Shown here one piece after another: positions 29,040-37,313 of a stretch of 49,125 nucleotides of DNA. Position 1 is the stretch's first letter. Each line of letters starts with the position of its first letter. The DNA is from Methanobacteriota archaeon. GTDB lineage: Archaea; Thermoplasmatota; Poseidoniia; Poseidoniales; Poseidoniaceae. The notes below the pieces were generated by a model. The model worked only from the letters and a program-made list of their open reading frames with translations, had not been told where the DNA came from and did not search any database. The stretch lies in assembly GCA_011524855.1 (NCBI GenBank), contig WTJK01000061.1, forward strand, positions 77,426-126,550. Direction: 5' to 3'. Made by a program: the position numbers and the translations under genes.

Positions 29040-29399
29040 ATGCTGAACCGTGTGTTAACAGCCCTCATGGAACGTGAGTCGCTTCGGCAGGCGGCCATGA
29101 TCGACGACATGGGCCGGTTGTTGGCCGGCGTCACCGAACCGGGTCAAGCCCCCGAAGCCGCACGCCACATCCCGCTTCTTGTCGCCGCCCTTGAGGCACA
29201 ACAACAACTCGGGCTGGGCGAGCTCCACGAAGTCTGGACCGAAGGCGAGGAGCGAACCCTGCTCGACCTGATCACGCCGTACCGCGTGTTGATTCTCCAA
29301 GGCCAAGTTGGGCGTTTGGGCCGATGGCGTCACAGCGTTGACCACCTTCGGTCTGCACTCGCTCACGCCCGCGTTTCTGAGGTGAACCACCATGTTTGA
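29040..29399 (+). CDS. Roadblock/LC7-like protein
   Basis: A 119-residue protein with the layout of a Roadblock/LC7 (longin-related) domain: an N-terminal helix (NRVLTALMERES), two strands QAAMIDDMGRLLAGV, a long helix (ARHIPLLVAALEAQQQL), then strands HEVWTEGEERTLLDLITPYRVLILQG and a final helix. In other organisms these domains dimerise and regulate small GTPases or act in motility and polarity complexes such as MglB. No GTPase gene is seen beside it. The assignment rests on fold pattern, not close similarity. Its stop overlaps the next gene by eight bases, so production of the two is coupled. It is the first gene of a likely three-gene operon. Confidence 0.6.
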   Translation: MLNRVLTALMERESLRQAAMIDDMGRLLAGVTEPGQAPEAARHIPLLVAALEAQQQLGLGELHEVWTEGEERTLLDLITPYRVLILQGQVGRLGRWRHSVDHLRSALAHARVSEVNHHV

Positions 29400-32300
29400 A
29401 CTCCCGCAAGGCCAACCTTTCGAAGACGATTTTTCCCTCGAAGAGGGCACCTTGTTACCGTTCGCCCATGGTGCCATCACGACCACCGTCGGTCGACGGA
29501 AAACCCCCAGCGGCCACCGTTTGGTGCGAGGGGGGAAACCCGTTGCGTGGATGGCGAAAAACGCAGACGGCGACTTGTTGGGGGGGCTTGAGGCTCGCCT
29601 TGAACTTGAACGTCTGGAACGTGAATCCAACACCAAGTGGTCGGCCACCGTGTACACCATCCGTGGATTGGGCGAAGTGGCGGATGCTGTCCCGGAGGCG
29701 TTCGAACACCAAGCCGATCGTCAGGGGCTCGGCGCCCGAGTCAACCATGTTGAGCGCCTTCTGGCAAGGGACCTCTCCTCCGTGGTGGAACAGTTGGCTG
29801 CCCACGTCACGGTCCGTGGAGCACTGGCCATGGACGGAGGCTTGCTCATCGATCACGCGGGTGATTTGCCCGGCCTGGGAGAGGCCGAGGCCGTGTGCGC
29901 CCACCTCCACGATTTGCTCAGCGGCATGAACGCCGAATCGTTGGCGACCGAATTGGGCCTGCACGGTCAAGGCCACATCACGTTGCACAGCGACAAGGGT
30001 TCCCTGCTTCTGGCACAAAGCGGCACCATCGCTCTGGCGGCGTGGACCGAAAAAGATGCCAACCACGCCCGGCTCCTCTCCGGTGCTTCGCTGGCCTTGG
30101 AAGGTGAACTGGGTGCTGCTGGACACGGAGGGGCAGCCCTACCGGAAGGATTCACGCTACGCGACGGCAAGGGAGGCCCGGATGCTGTGATCTCCATGCT
30201 GAAAGCCGCCATGGACGAATCCGTCACCGGCCATGTTCAGGCCGGGGCGTCAAGCAAGGCCGTTTCCATCGTCCTCGACCGTGGTGTACCGGTGGCATGC
30301 TGGGCTCCCGCAACGGAAAGCATGAGCGAAGCCATGCAGATGTTCACCGACCCGAAACGCAAACTCAAGTTGATTCGTTTCCCGTCCGGCACCATCGTTT
30401 CACCCCAATCAGGGACCGTGGAAGGGTTTGCATTGGCCACGTTCTGCAACGATTTGGCCACCGCTCGCACCCGCTCTGAGGCACGCCAAACAACGCTGAC
30501 AGCCTTGCTGAACGAAGCGTTTGGATTCGAAATGGGGCTTCAGCAACTCAAAGTTGCTCGTTCAAAGATGGCATTTGTGTCGTCCGGAGCTGAGGTCGCT
30601 GAGCCGCTCCCCGTGATGAAGGACCAGGCCGTTGCCGCGATGGACGCAGGTTTGCGTCGACGGTTGGAAAAGTCACAACAACGGGAGGATGCCCTCACAC
30701 GGGAAAAGGCGAAGTTGGAGCGAAAAGTAGCCCAACTTGACAAACAGCGTAACGCAGCCGACATCGTTGCAAGAGAAGCCTCGGAAGCAAGGCAAGAACA
30801 CACCGTCGCACTGGAAGAAGCGAACGCTTCTCTCAACAGCATGCAGGTTGATCTGGCCCAAGCCCGAACCGTAGCAGAAGAGGCCGATGCTCGCGCAGAA
30901 CGGCTGATGCGCCGGGTCAACGAGCTTGAGCATCAGGTCAGCGAACGAGCGGCTGAGTTGGCCAAAGCCCTTGGCGAGTCCTCTTCAAGTGCAGCCCTTC
31001 ACACCACCATCACCGATTTGTCCTTGAAGGAGGCGGAGTTGAAGGCCAACCTCGATGAGGGTGGTCAGCGGCTTTCCAGCGTCCGTCAGCAGAGCGAAGA
31101 CGAGGAGCGACGGTTGCGCGTGCTCACCGAACAGGTCAGCACGGCAAGGGAGCGCCACGCACGCGTGCAGGCCGACCTGCTCTCCTTGCAGGAACAAGTG
31201 CACCTTCAACAGGTGGAACTCGATGCTTCAAAGGCAGAAGTAAAGGCGGCACAAACCCGCTTGGACGAGGACAGGGAGCGCCGTTCCGAGGAGGAGTCAC
31301 GACGCAGCCACGTGCAAGCTGAACTTCGTGAACTGATGGATGAACGCCGTGTGCTGCTTCGGGAATTGGGTGATTTGGGTGCTCGCCGGGGGCACGCAGA
31401 GGCTGAACTTTCATCCTTGGTCAACAAAGCCACGGCGCTTGCCGAGGCCCATGAGGAAGCCTTGGCCGACATCAAAGAAGCAGAACGCCTGCGTGCCCGG
31501 TTGGCCGAAGAACCGTTGGCACAAGCCTTGCTCAACGACCACGCCACCTTCGAAGGGTTGGGGCCTGTGCTCAACCGGCTCGAACACGCTCGAACGTTGG
31601 GCTATTCCGTGACCATGCTGGACCGTGCGGTTGAACGCTCGCTGCAAGTCATCCAGGCCACGGTGGACCACGTCGCCTCGACACCGCGCCACCTCCTCTC
31701 CAGCGAAGTGATGACCCTGCTGGAGCGTCAAGTCCCCCAAACAGCAGGTGCGGTCAGGGGCTTGGCACGGTGGTCCGTCCAACAACGGCTTGAGCATCAA
31801 CTCGGCGAAACCGTCAATCATGTGGTCCTCGATCTCGAACACCTGCTGGAGGATTACGACCGCTCGATCACGATGCTTCGACGAATTCGACATGTGCTGG
31901 AGCAAGTTCACCGGTTGGGCGCTCCTGAGCATGAAGTTCGGGCGTTGCTTGCCAACTGCCAGCGCCCAGAAGCACTTCCGTCGTTGGCGCAGGGCACCCG
32001 TCGCTTGATTCAAGTGGCCCTTGACGACATCTACCTCGAAGCCGACCAACGCAACGCAGGTGAAGCCATGGCTCTCGAAGAAACCGCCAAGGTACTCGAA
32101 GAACTGATTTCACAAATTGATGCCTCGGGACTGGCAGACGGCATACCGCAAGGCCAACTGTGGGACTTCCAGCGAGATGGTTTGCTGCCCTTTGAACGTG
32201 ATTCCATCCCCGAAGCAGAACGCTTGCCGGTGTCGGCAGGCATGCTGGAGGACTTGGAGCCGCACCTCTTGGCCGAGGACCGTCTTGATGTGGCCGCAAC

Positions 32301-32574
32301 GGCGTCCTCACCCGACGTTGATGATGAAGGTTGGTCGACGCTTCCTGCACCGAACACGGAGGAAATGGCAGCCACAACCCCCACACCAACAACCGTGGAC
32401 GATTCGCCAGCGATGACGACCAGCGAAGAGGACGAGCGAGCGTCGTTGGAGGCAGAGTTGGCAAGGATTGACGCAGCATGGAGCCACCGAGAAGCGAACC
32501 CCTCACCGTTGACCAGCGCCAAAGACACGGCCCTGACCGATCTTGAATCCCGTCTGTCCGAACTTGAATTCTAG
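29392..32574 (+). CDS. 1060-residue protein: Roadblock-like domains plus coiled coil
   Basis: I do not know this protein. Residues 135-235 (VRGALAMDGGLLIDHAG through LLLAQSGTIALAAW) fit a Roadblock/LC7-like fold. Residues 18-60 and 262-355 contain shorter strand-helix units (GHVQAGASSKAVSIVLDRGVP and similar) that recall the DUF4388/PATAN type. Residues about 420-720 form a long heptad-rich coiled coil (KSQQREDALTREKAKLERKV and onward) like an SMC arm or myosin tail, but there is no Walker A motif, so it is not an SMC ATPase. Residues 740-960 are a helical bundle and the last 90 are acidic, Thr/Pro-rich and likely disordered. GAGGTGA six bases before the ATG is a strong ribosome site. It overlaps the small Roadblock-like gene, suggesting the two proteins bind each other. 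Confidence 0.8.
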   Translation: MFELPQGQPFEDDFSLEEGTLLPFAHGAITTTVGRRKTPSGHRLVRGGKPVAWMAKNADGDLLGGLEARLELERLERESNTKWSATVYTIRGLGEVADAVPEAFEHQADRQGLGARVNHVERLLARDLSSVVEQLAAHVTVRGALAMDGGLLIDHAGDLPGLGEAEAVCAHLHDLLSGMNAESLATELGLHGQGHITLHSDKGSLLLAQSGTIALAAWTEKDANHARLLSGASLALEGELGAAGHGGAALPEGFTLRDGKGGPDAVISMLKAAMDESVTGHVQAGASSKAVSIVLDRGVPVACWAPATESMSEAMQMFTDPKRKLKLIRFPSGTIVSPQSGTVEGFALATFCNDLATARTRSEARQTTLTALLNEAFGFEMGLQQLKVARSKMAFVSSGAEVAEPLPVMKDQAVAAMDAGLRRRLEKSQQREDALTREKAKLERKVAQLDKQRNAADIVAREASEARQEHTVALEEANASLNSMQVDLAQARTVAEEADARAERLMRRVNELEHQVSERAAELAKALGESSSSAALHTTITDLSLKEAELKANLDEGGQRLSSVRQQSEDEERRLRVLTEQVSTARERHARVQADLLSLQEQVHLQQVELDASKAEVKAAQTRLDEDRERRSEEESRRSHVQAELRELMDERRVLLRELGDLGARRGHAEAELSSLVNKATALAEAHEEALADIKEAERLRARLAEEPLAQALLNDHATFEGLGPVLNRLEHARTLGYSVTMLDRAVERSLQVIQATVDHVASTPRHLLSSEVMTLLERQVPQTAGAVRGLARWSVQQRLEHQLGETVNHVVLDLEHLLEDYDRSITMLRRIRHVLEQVHRLGAPEHEVRALLANCQRPEALPSLAQGTRRLIQVALDDIYLEADQRNAGEAMALEETAKVLEELISQIDASGLADGIPQGQLWDFQRDGLLPFERDSIPEAERLPVSAGMLEDLEPHLLAEDRLDVAATASSPDVDDEGWSTLPAPNTEEMAATTPTPTTVDDSPAMTTSEEDERASLEAELARIDAAWSHREANPSPLTSAKDTALTDLESRLSELEF

Positions 32575-32584
32575 GGTGGTTCAC

Positions 32585-32830
32585 ATGGGCGCCCCCGAGA
32601 CCTTGATGGGACGCGAAGAACGACCGGGCCCTTCTGCACCGCTGTGGCTGGAGCGGGTTCTGTTGGTGTTGGTGGTCACCGGCGTGGTGGTGGTTGGCCC
32701 AACGGTGCACGGTGCATTGGGCACCGGTTGGGCATGGGGTGTGGCGGCGTACGCTGGCCTCACACTGGTGCTCTTGGGGTTGTCAGAATCGTTGGGACGG
32801 TGGCTCCAAGCTCGCATCAAAGCTGACTGA
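32585..32830 (+). CDS. small two-helix membrane protein
   Basis: An 81-residue protein with two hydrophobic segments, LERVLLVLVVTGVVVVGPTV (about 21-40) and WGVAAYAGLTLVLLGLSE (about 50-67), joined by a short loop and flanked by charged ends (MGREER and RWLQARIKAD). It is not recognised. The start at 32585 has GGGTGGT upstream and lies ten bases after the coiled-coil gene, so it probably belongs to the same operon and may anchor that protein to the membrane. Its last 14 bases overlap the converging membrane-protein gene. Confidence 0.7.
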   Translation: MGAPETLMGREERPGPSAPLWLERVLLVLVVTGVVVVGPTVHGALGTGWAWGVAAYAGLTLVLLGLSESLGRWLQARIKAD

Positions 32831-34034
32831 AATCCTTGGACGGCGGCTCAACGTCAACCGGCGCAAGGCGAGACTGGACAAAGCCGATGACGCGCTGCCA
32901 TGGAATGAAGAAGCGAAGCAGCGCCATCATGCCGAGGAACAGCAACGCCGAGATCACGAGACCGTAGGTGAGGGTCAGTTCAATGGACTCTGAAACCTGA
33001 CCCGCCCATTGGTTCCCGGTCGTGTCCGACACCAACGTCAACAACACCTTGTGGAACCCGAGCGCCATCATGGTGGCCGCCCCCGTGAAACCGAGGAACA
33101 AAAACGTATGACGAAGATGGGTGTTGAGGACGTTGTCCATTTGCCGCACGTACTCAGGATCTCGCTTGCACGATTCCGGGAGACGGAAGGCGTACTCCAG
33201 GTTTCGAATCACGCCGTAGGCTGCCTCTTGGAACACCATGATGAGGATGGCGATGAGGATGAGACTGAATTGCTCCTGGGTCACCAGTTTGAGCCCCAGG
33301 AATCCAATGGTGGGGTTGGACGTTTGGCTCTCGAGCGTGGTCAACGCACCACCGTAGTCGCCCAATTGACCACGAATCAACGGGAACGTCAGGAGGGCAT
33401 GGATACCCAGGAACAGCAATGTGAATCCAATCGACCAAGCGATGGAACGACGGGAAAGCCCCCAAATGCCACGCGTGCCCATGATAACCGGCAGGAGATA
33501 GATGAAGAGGATCATCAGCGAGAGAATCATCAACAACGGCCACTGCAATGTCTCGAGTTCGGAATCCGTCGGCAATCGAAGGTCAAACGTGAACAGCATT
33601 CCAGCCAGCCACGAGACCACGAGCCGTCCGATGAGCAACACCATCAAGCCAACGATGAGACCCAACTTCAGTCGCTGCTGGACTTTGGGAGATTGGAACG
33701 CGATGAAGGCCATGATGCCACCCAGCCCCACGCCGAGCACCAGCGGGACCACGAACCGACCCATCCCAGAACGTCCCTCACCCGTGAGCCAATCGCCGAT
33801 GGGGAGTTGGTCGGCGATGAGCAATTCGATGGTGTCAAAGACGATGGTGTGGTCAATGGATTCCACAACATAGGTCGACACCACCTCGAGGTACATGGCG
33901 ACAAGCGCCACGGTGGCAAGCACCTGAAGGGCCAGAATTTGCCATTGGCGTCGCAGGTTTTTCAGATGCAGGGTCCGCGGGCGAGCGCTGCCTTCGAGCA
34001 GGACATCGGACTGCAAACCGACCTCACCCGCCAT
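32817..34034 (-). CDS. eight-helix membrane protein
   Basis: A 405-residue protein with about eight hydrophobic segments, including FVVPLVLGVGLGGIMAFIAF, LGLIVGLMVLLIGRLVVSWL, LLMILSLMILFIYLLPVIMG and LVISALLFLGMMALLRFF. The N-terminal 25 residues are soluble and the C-terminus (VDVEPPSKDFSQL) is short and probably cytosolic. It is not recognised as a transporter family. It starts one base after the DUF58 gene stop and is the third gene of that operon, so it probably works with the DUF58 and DUF4350-like proteins in the membrane. The 3' end overlaps the small two-helix protein gene on the other strand. Confidence 0.8.
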   Translation of the reverse strand: MAGEVGLQSDVLLEGSARPRTLHLKNLRRQWQILALQVLATVALVAMYLEVVSTYVVESIDHTIVFDTIELLIADQLPIGDWLTGEGRSGMGRFVVPLVLGVGLGGIMAFIAFQSPKVQQRLKLGLIVGLMVLLIGRLVVSWLAGMLFTFDLRLPTDSELETLQWPLLMILSLMILFIYLLPVIMGTRGIWGLSRRSIAWSIGFTLLFLGIHALLTFPLIRGQLGDYGGALTTLESQTSNPTIGFLGLKLVTQEQFSLILIAILIMVFQEAAYGVIRNLEYAFRLPESCKRDPEYVRQMDNVLNTHLRHTFLFLGFTGAATMMALGFHKVLLTLVSDTTGNQWAGQVSESIELTLTYGLVISALLFLGMMALLRFFIPWQRVIGFVQSRLAPVDVEPPSKDFSQL

Positions 34035-34035
34035 T

Positions 34036-35289
34036 TCAGTACCCCCTCACCTGCATCAACGCCTGCGACAAATCCATGTCTGGCATCCAGTCAATGACCT
34101 GCGCACCTGACCCCGCCAAGGTGGTCAAGCGGTTTTGACGTTCGAGTTTCAGCACCTCGTAGGACATGCGAGGAATGCGGCTGACAAGCCGTTCAAAATC
34201 CACGCTTGAGGGGGACAAGACGGTCACCTCATGACCTCTTCCGACGAGGTCCCGGACCGCGGCAGGTACCGTACCGTCGCCTTCACACGAGGAGATGATG
34301 AACACCGGGCTGCCTCGGCTGAAACGTCCGCTGAGTGAATTGGTGACAGCTTGCAATGGCATGTTGCCTTTGGGCGTGACGCCGGCAAGAGCGCTGAGGA
34401 TCTTGAAGTACTGCTTGTCACCGGTGTCAGGCGGGAGGTAAGCGAGTTTCTCGTCGTAGATGGCGAGGGCCACCGAGTCGCGCCGCTTGAGGAAAAACGC
34501 CGCCAGGCTGGCGGCTGAGACCGTTCCCATCTCGAGCGGGTTCTTCAGCACCGTACCGATACGAGCCAAATCTCGGCTGTCGAGGATGAGGTACAGGTCG
34601 GTGACGGCGTCCCGACACTTCTCGTTGACCATCAAGTCACCCGTTCGGGCGTAGGCCTTCCAGTTGATGTTCTTGAACGGGTCACCAGGGACGTACTCCC
34701 GGAGTGAGTAAAATTCCGACCCCTGACCGGGCGTTCGCAAGGTGGTGGCACCGGTGTACATCTTGGGGGTGCGGCTGCGCAAAATGGCCTCCTCCACGTT
34801 CTTGATTTGGGGGAAGATGACGATGTCGCTGTGATGGTTCACGAACATTTCCTCCACACCGAGGTTGAACGTGTTGCGGGCACGCAACGAAACGGGACCG
34901 ATGGAATAGTGGCCTCGCAAAGGGCAGCGAAGCACGTAACGGATGCGAGCACTCTCACCCGGTTTCAGGTTCAACTGCATTTGATTGAGCCCGCTGCGTA
35001 GTTTCATCTCGTGAGGGATGTTGTCGTAAACGTCCAGCATCTGGGTCTTTCGATTGCTGCGGTTGGTTACCAACAACTCGACGTACAAATCGTCCCCTTT
35101 GTACAGATTATCGGCCGAAAGGGTGCGTTGGACTTCGACTTCACCGTGACCTGAAATCCACGAATTCACCACGATGAAGGCCACCAGCGTAAGGCCGAGG
35201 ATCATCATCTGCTGGTTGGAAATCATCATCCCAATGAGCACCAGCGCAATCCCGCCGGTAAAAGTGAAGGCTGCTTTACGCGTCCACAC
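34036..35289 (-). CDS. DUF58 family protein
   Basis: A 417-residue protein. Two N-terminal membrane helices (FTGGIALVLIGMMI and MILGLTLVAFIVVNSW) are followed by a beta-rich region (about 50-190) and the DUF58 hallmark REYVPGDPFKNINWKAYARTGDLMVNE (split here as residues about 218-245). A von Willebrand A-like domain follows with LYLILDSRD. DUF58 proteins usually sit beside a MoxR AAA ATPase and VWA proteins and are linked to assembly of surface or envelope complexes. Here there is no MoxR gene in the window. It is flanked by a DUF4350-like gene (nine bases upstream) and an eight-helix membrane protein (one base downstream) in one operon. Confidence 0.9.
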   Translation of the reverse strand: MWTRKAAFTFTGGIALVLIGMMISNQQMMILGLTLVAFIVVNSWISGHGEVEVQRTLSADNLYKGDDLYVELLVTNRSNRKTQMLDVYDNIPHEMKLRSGLNQMQLNLKPGESARIRYVLRCPLRGHYSIGPVSLRARNTFNLGVEEMFVNHHSDIVIFPQIKNVEEAILRSRTPKMYTGATTLRTPGQGSEFYSLREYVPGDPFKNINWKAYARTGDLMVNEKCRDAVTDLYLILDSRDLARIGTVLKNPLEMGTVSAASLAAFFLKRRDSVALAIYDEKLAYLPPDTGDKQYFKILSALAGVTPKGNMPLQAVTNSLSGRFSRGSPVFIISSCEGDGTVPAAVRDLVGRGHEVTVLSPSSVDFERLVSRIPRMSYEVLKLERQNRLTTLAGSGAQVIDWMPDMDLSQALMQVRGY

Positions 35290-35298
35290 GATCTCACC

Positions 35299-36918
35299 TC
35301 AGCTGCGTCCCCACGCTTTGATGCGTTTTACAAGGGCCACGGTTTGTTCCAAACTGTAGCGTCCACTGGTGTCCACAGCGAACTTCGAAAGAACGGGATC
35401 GTTGATCATGGAGACAAGTTCATTCGCCCGCATGTTCTGGAATTCTTCACGCGTGAGTCCGTTCTGGTTTCGGACCTTGGAAAGGAACACCTGCCGGATT
35501 TTGTCCACCTTGGCGTAGTAAGCATAGCGGTTGGCGTCGCCAAATCCGTAGTAGATGATGCTGAAGACGTGGCGCCAAGGTTCGGGGTCGCGCTTTCGGA
35601 TGAGGACCGCTTCGAAGACGATGAAGAGGATGAGGAACAGCAGCAACATGGCCAACCCTTCGCCCGTGAAGTACACCAGCAGGAAGTAGACCGTGTTGTA
35701 GGAATCAGCGGCCAGGGCGCTTTGCGGATGCCGTGATTCATCAAAGATCACCATGGCATTCGTGGCGGGTTGGCCCGCCTCCTCTGGGTCCTCGCTCATC
35801 AACGCCTCGGCAATGAAATCGAGGGCCCATTTTCGGTTGTCGTTGGCGGGCATCTGGGTGTCGGTCGGTCCGTATTCGCCGTCGTTGAACCCCTCGTGAT
35901 CGTACATGGCGTTGATCAGCGCAGAACCGTCCGAGATGAAGACCACGCGACCGCCATCGGTTGGAGAACAACTTGCACGGGCGCAGACCTCGATGCTGAG
36001 GTTGAATTGACCAAACCGGTCGGGCGTTTCGGGCGTGATTTCGTTGCCCACCCAGATCTCACCGTCACCGTTCACGTCCACCGTGGCCTCGTTGCTCGTG
36101 ATGGCACGCACCGACACTTCTGAGAGCGGGCCACGAACCCCCGGGATGACCTCAAGACCGGTGATGTTGTTGACGAGCATTTGGTACGTGGCGTTGAACG
36201 CCAAGGTGCCTCCGACCAGGTGGTGAGCGCACAGGCCTGCTTCCGTCTCGGTGAGTTGCTGACCGTTCAAGGCTGCGCACGGGTGACGCCCAGCGCTGTT
36301 GGCATCGGCCCATCGCTCATGCGCCGTGAGGGTGGTCGGGTCAAGGTCTGTGCCGTTCATGCCGCACGGGCTGGATTGGACGCACATCCAGATGTAGTTG
36401 TAATCGAGGCTTGCGGCGTAGGTTGTGTCAAACACTTGCTCACCCGTGTAACGGATGCCGAACGCTTCGGCAATGGTGCTGGCAAACCCGTAGTCTTCGA
36501 GCACCAGCGCCGTGCCCCCTGCCTCTACGAATTCAACGATGGCGTTGATCTCCGAGGGGGAGAATCCCTTTCCAGAAGCCACGGTGATGAATCCGTCGTC
36601 ATCAAACTGGGGCAAGGTGAGGGTGTCCCGTTCCACCCCCGCAAGGACGTACGTGGTGTTGCGAGGGTCGTCAATGTCGGCCAACAGCAACGGGCTGCTC
36701 ACCAGAGAACGCGTTTCAATGCCCATGGCTTTGATGTCGGAACGGAACGCCGACATGTCGTTCCAATCGTCGTCGTAAGCCGAGAGTTGGTTCGTGGCAC
36801 TGAGGTTGATAAAATTGGAAAGCACCGTCAACAGCAAAATGCCCAACACCGTCCAGAACGCGACCTGCAGGCCGAGCCTGCGAGCGTTGATGGAAGCGAA
36901 CGGGCCAGACATGAGCAT
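35299..36918 (-). CDS. DUF4350-like membrane protein
   Basis: A roughly 539-residue protein. A first membrane helix (LQVAFWTVLGILLLTVLSNFI) is followed by a large outside domain (about 40-415). This includes a Rossmann-like stretch with SPSEINAIVEFVEAGGTALVLEDY, typical of DUF4350/GldG-like proteins found with DUF58 genes. A second, long hydrophobic segment (YFTGEGLAMLLLFLILFIVFEAVLI) leads to a cytosolic tail of about 110 residues. The outside domain has several cysteines (CVQSSPC, CARASC) that could form disulphides. ATG codons at 36918 and 36912 are both possible, and a TTCTAAAG box lies about 43 bases upstream. It heads the three-gene operon. Its function is inferred only from the gene neighbourhood known for the family. 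Confidence 0.8.
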   Translation of the reverse strand: MLMSGPFASINARRLGLQVAFWTVLGILLLTVLSNFINLSATNQLSAYDDDWNDMSAFRSDIKAMGIETRSLVSSPLLLADIDDPRNTTYVLAGVERDTLTLPQFDDDGFITVASGKGFSPSEINAIVEFVEAGGTALVLEDYGFASTIAEAFGIRYTGEQVFDTTYAASLDYNYIWMCVQSSPCGMNGTDLDPTTLTAHERWADANSAGRHPCAALNGQQLTETEAGLCAHHLVGGTLAFNATYQMLVNNITGLEVIPGVRGPLSEVSVRAITSNEATVDVNGDGEIWVGNEITPETPDRFGQFNLSIEVCARASCSPTDGGRVVFISDGSALINAMYDHEGFNDGEYGPTDTQMPANDNRKWALDFIAEALMSEDPEEAGQPATNAMVIFDESRHPQSALAADSYNTVYFLLVYFTGEGLAMLLLFLILFIVFEAVLIRKRDPEPWRHVFSIIYYGFGDANRYAYYAKVDKIRQVFLSKVRNQNGLTREEFQNMRANELVSMINDPVLSKFAVDTSGRYSLEQTVALVKRIKAWGRS

Positions 36919-36957
36919 CACGTGGACTGAATCCTATCATTTCACGGGCTCACTTGC

Positions 36958-36965
36958 CTTTAGAA
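36958..36965 (-). promoter_or_regulatory. TATA-like box, DUF4350-DUF58 operon
   Basis: Read on the minus strand this is TTCTAAAG, about 43 bases before the ATG at 36918, which would give a leader of some 18 bases. It lies within the near-palindrome CCTTTAGAAGG. The 94 bases between it and the PRC-barrel gene hold nothing else clear. Confidence 0.4.
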
Positions 36966-37012
36966 GGTTGTCCACAACGGTTGGAAAAATGCTCATCGGC
37001 ACACGGGCCAAT

Positions 37013-37252
37013 TCAACGATTGAGGTGAACACTGGCAGCGACGCGGGCCACGGATGCGGCTGGGATCATCACGGCGGAACCTTGGCTGGCAAAGGGCAGT
37101 GCAGCGGGCTCAATCCCTTCAGCCACTTCGACCAACAGTTCGCTCACGCTTCCGGTGTTGAGGTCGATGTGCAGGTCAATAAGGCGCCCGAGGAGCGCAC
37201 CGGTGCGGTCCAGCACGTCCCGACCAAGCATTTCTCGTCCAAAGATGGCCAT
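37013..37252 (-). CDS. PRC-barrel domain protein
   Basis: A 79-residue protein made almost entirely of a PRC-barrel-like fold. The opening IFGREMLGRDVLDRTGALLGRLIDLHID resembles the standard pattern (a short strand, GxxV.d..G..iG.v.D...d), then GSVSELLVEVAEGIEPAA. Such small proteins are widespread in archaea. In related systems PRC-barrel proteins act in RNA processing and, in several archaeal groups, in cell division with FtsZ-like partners. The ATG at 37252 is chosen because the fold begins directly after it. It follows the CDC48 gene by 61 bases on the same strand and may be read from the same promoter. Confidence 0.75.
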   Translation of the reverse strand: MAIFGREMLGRDVLDRTGALLGRLIDLHIDLNTGSVSELLVEVAEGIEPAALPFASQGSAVMIPAASVARVAASVHLNR

Positions 37253-37313
37253 GCGACACCCCCGATTGATGCAGAACCAGCGCCGGCCATTCAACCCATC
37301 GGTTGAGCAAACA

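Noticed and set aside
28909-29046. 45-codon plus-strand frame overlapping the start of the Roadblock-like gene
   Set aside because: Its codons are AT-rich and unlike the neighbouring genes, it has no ribosome site, and it lies mostly in promoter-like DNA.
30660-31560. SMC or Rad50 ATPase in the coiled-coil protein
   Set aside because: No Walker A, signature or Walker B motif flanks the coiled coil.
33009-34097. 362-codon plus-strand frame opposite the eight-helix protein
   Set aside because: Its product is an improbable His/Glu/Gln-rich chain caused by the hydrophobic codons on the other strand.
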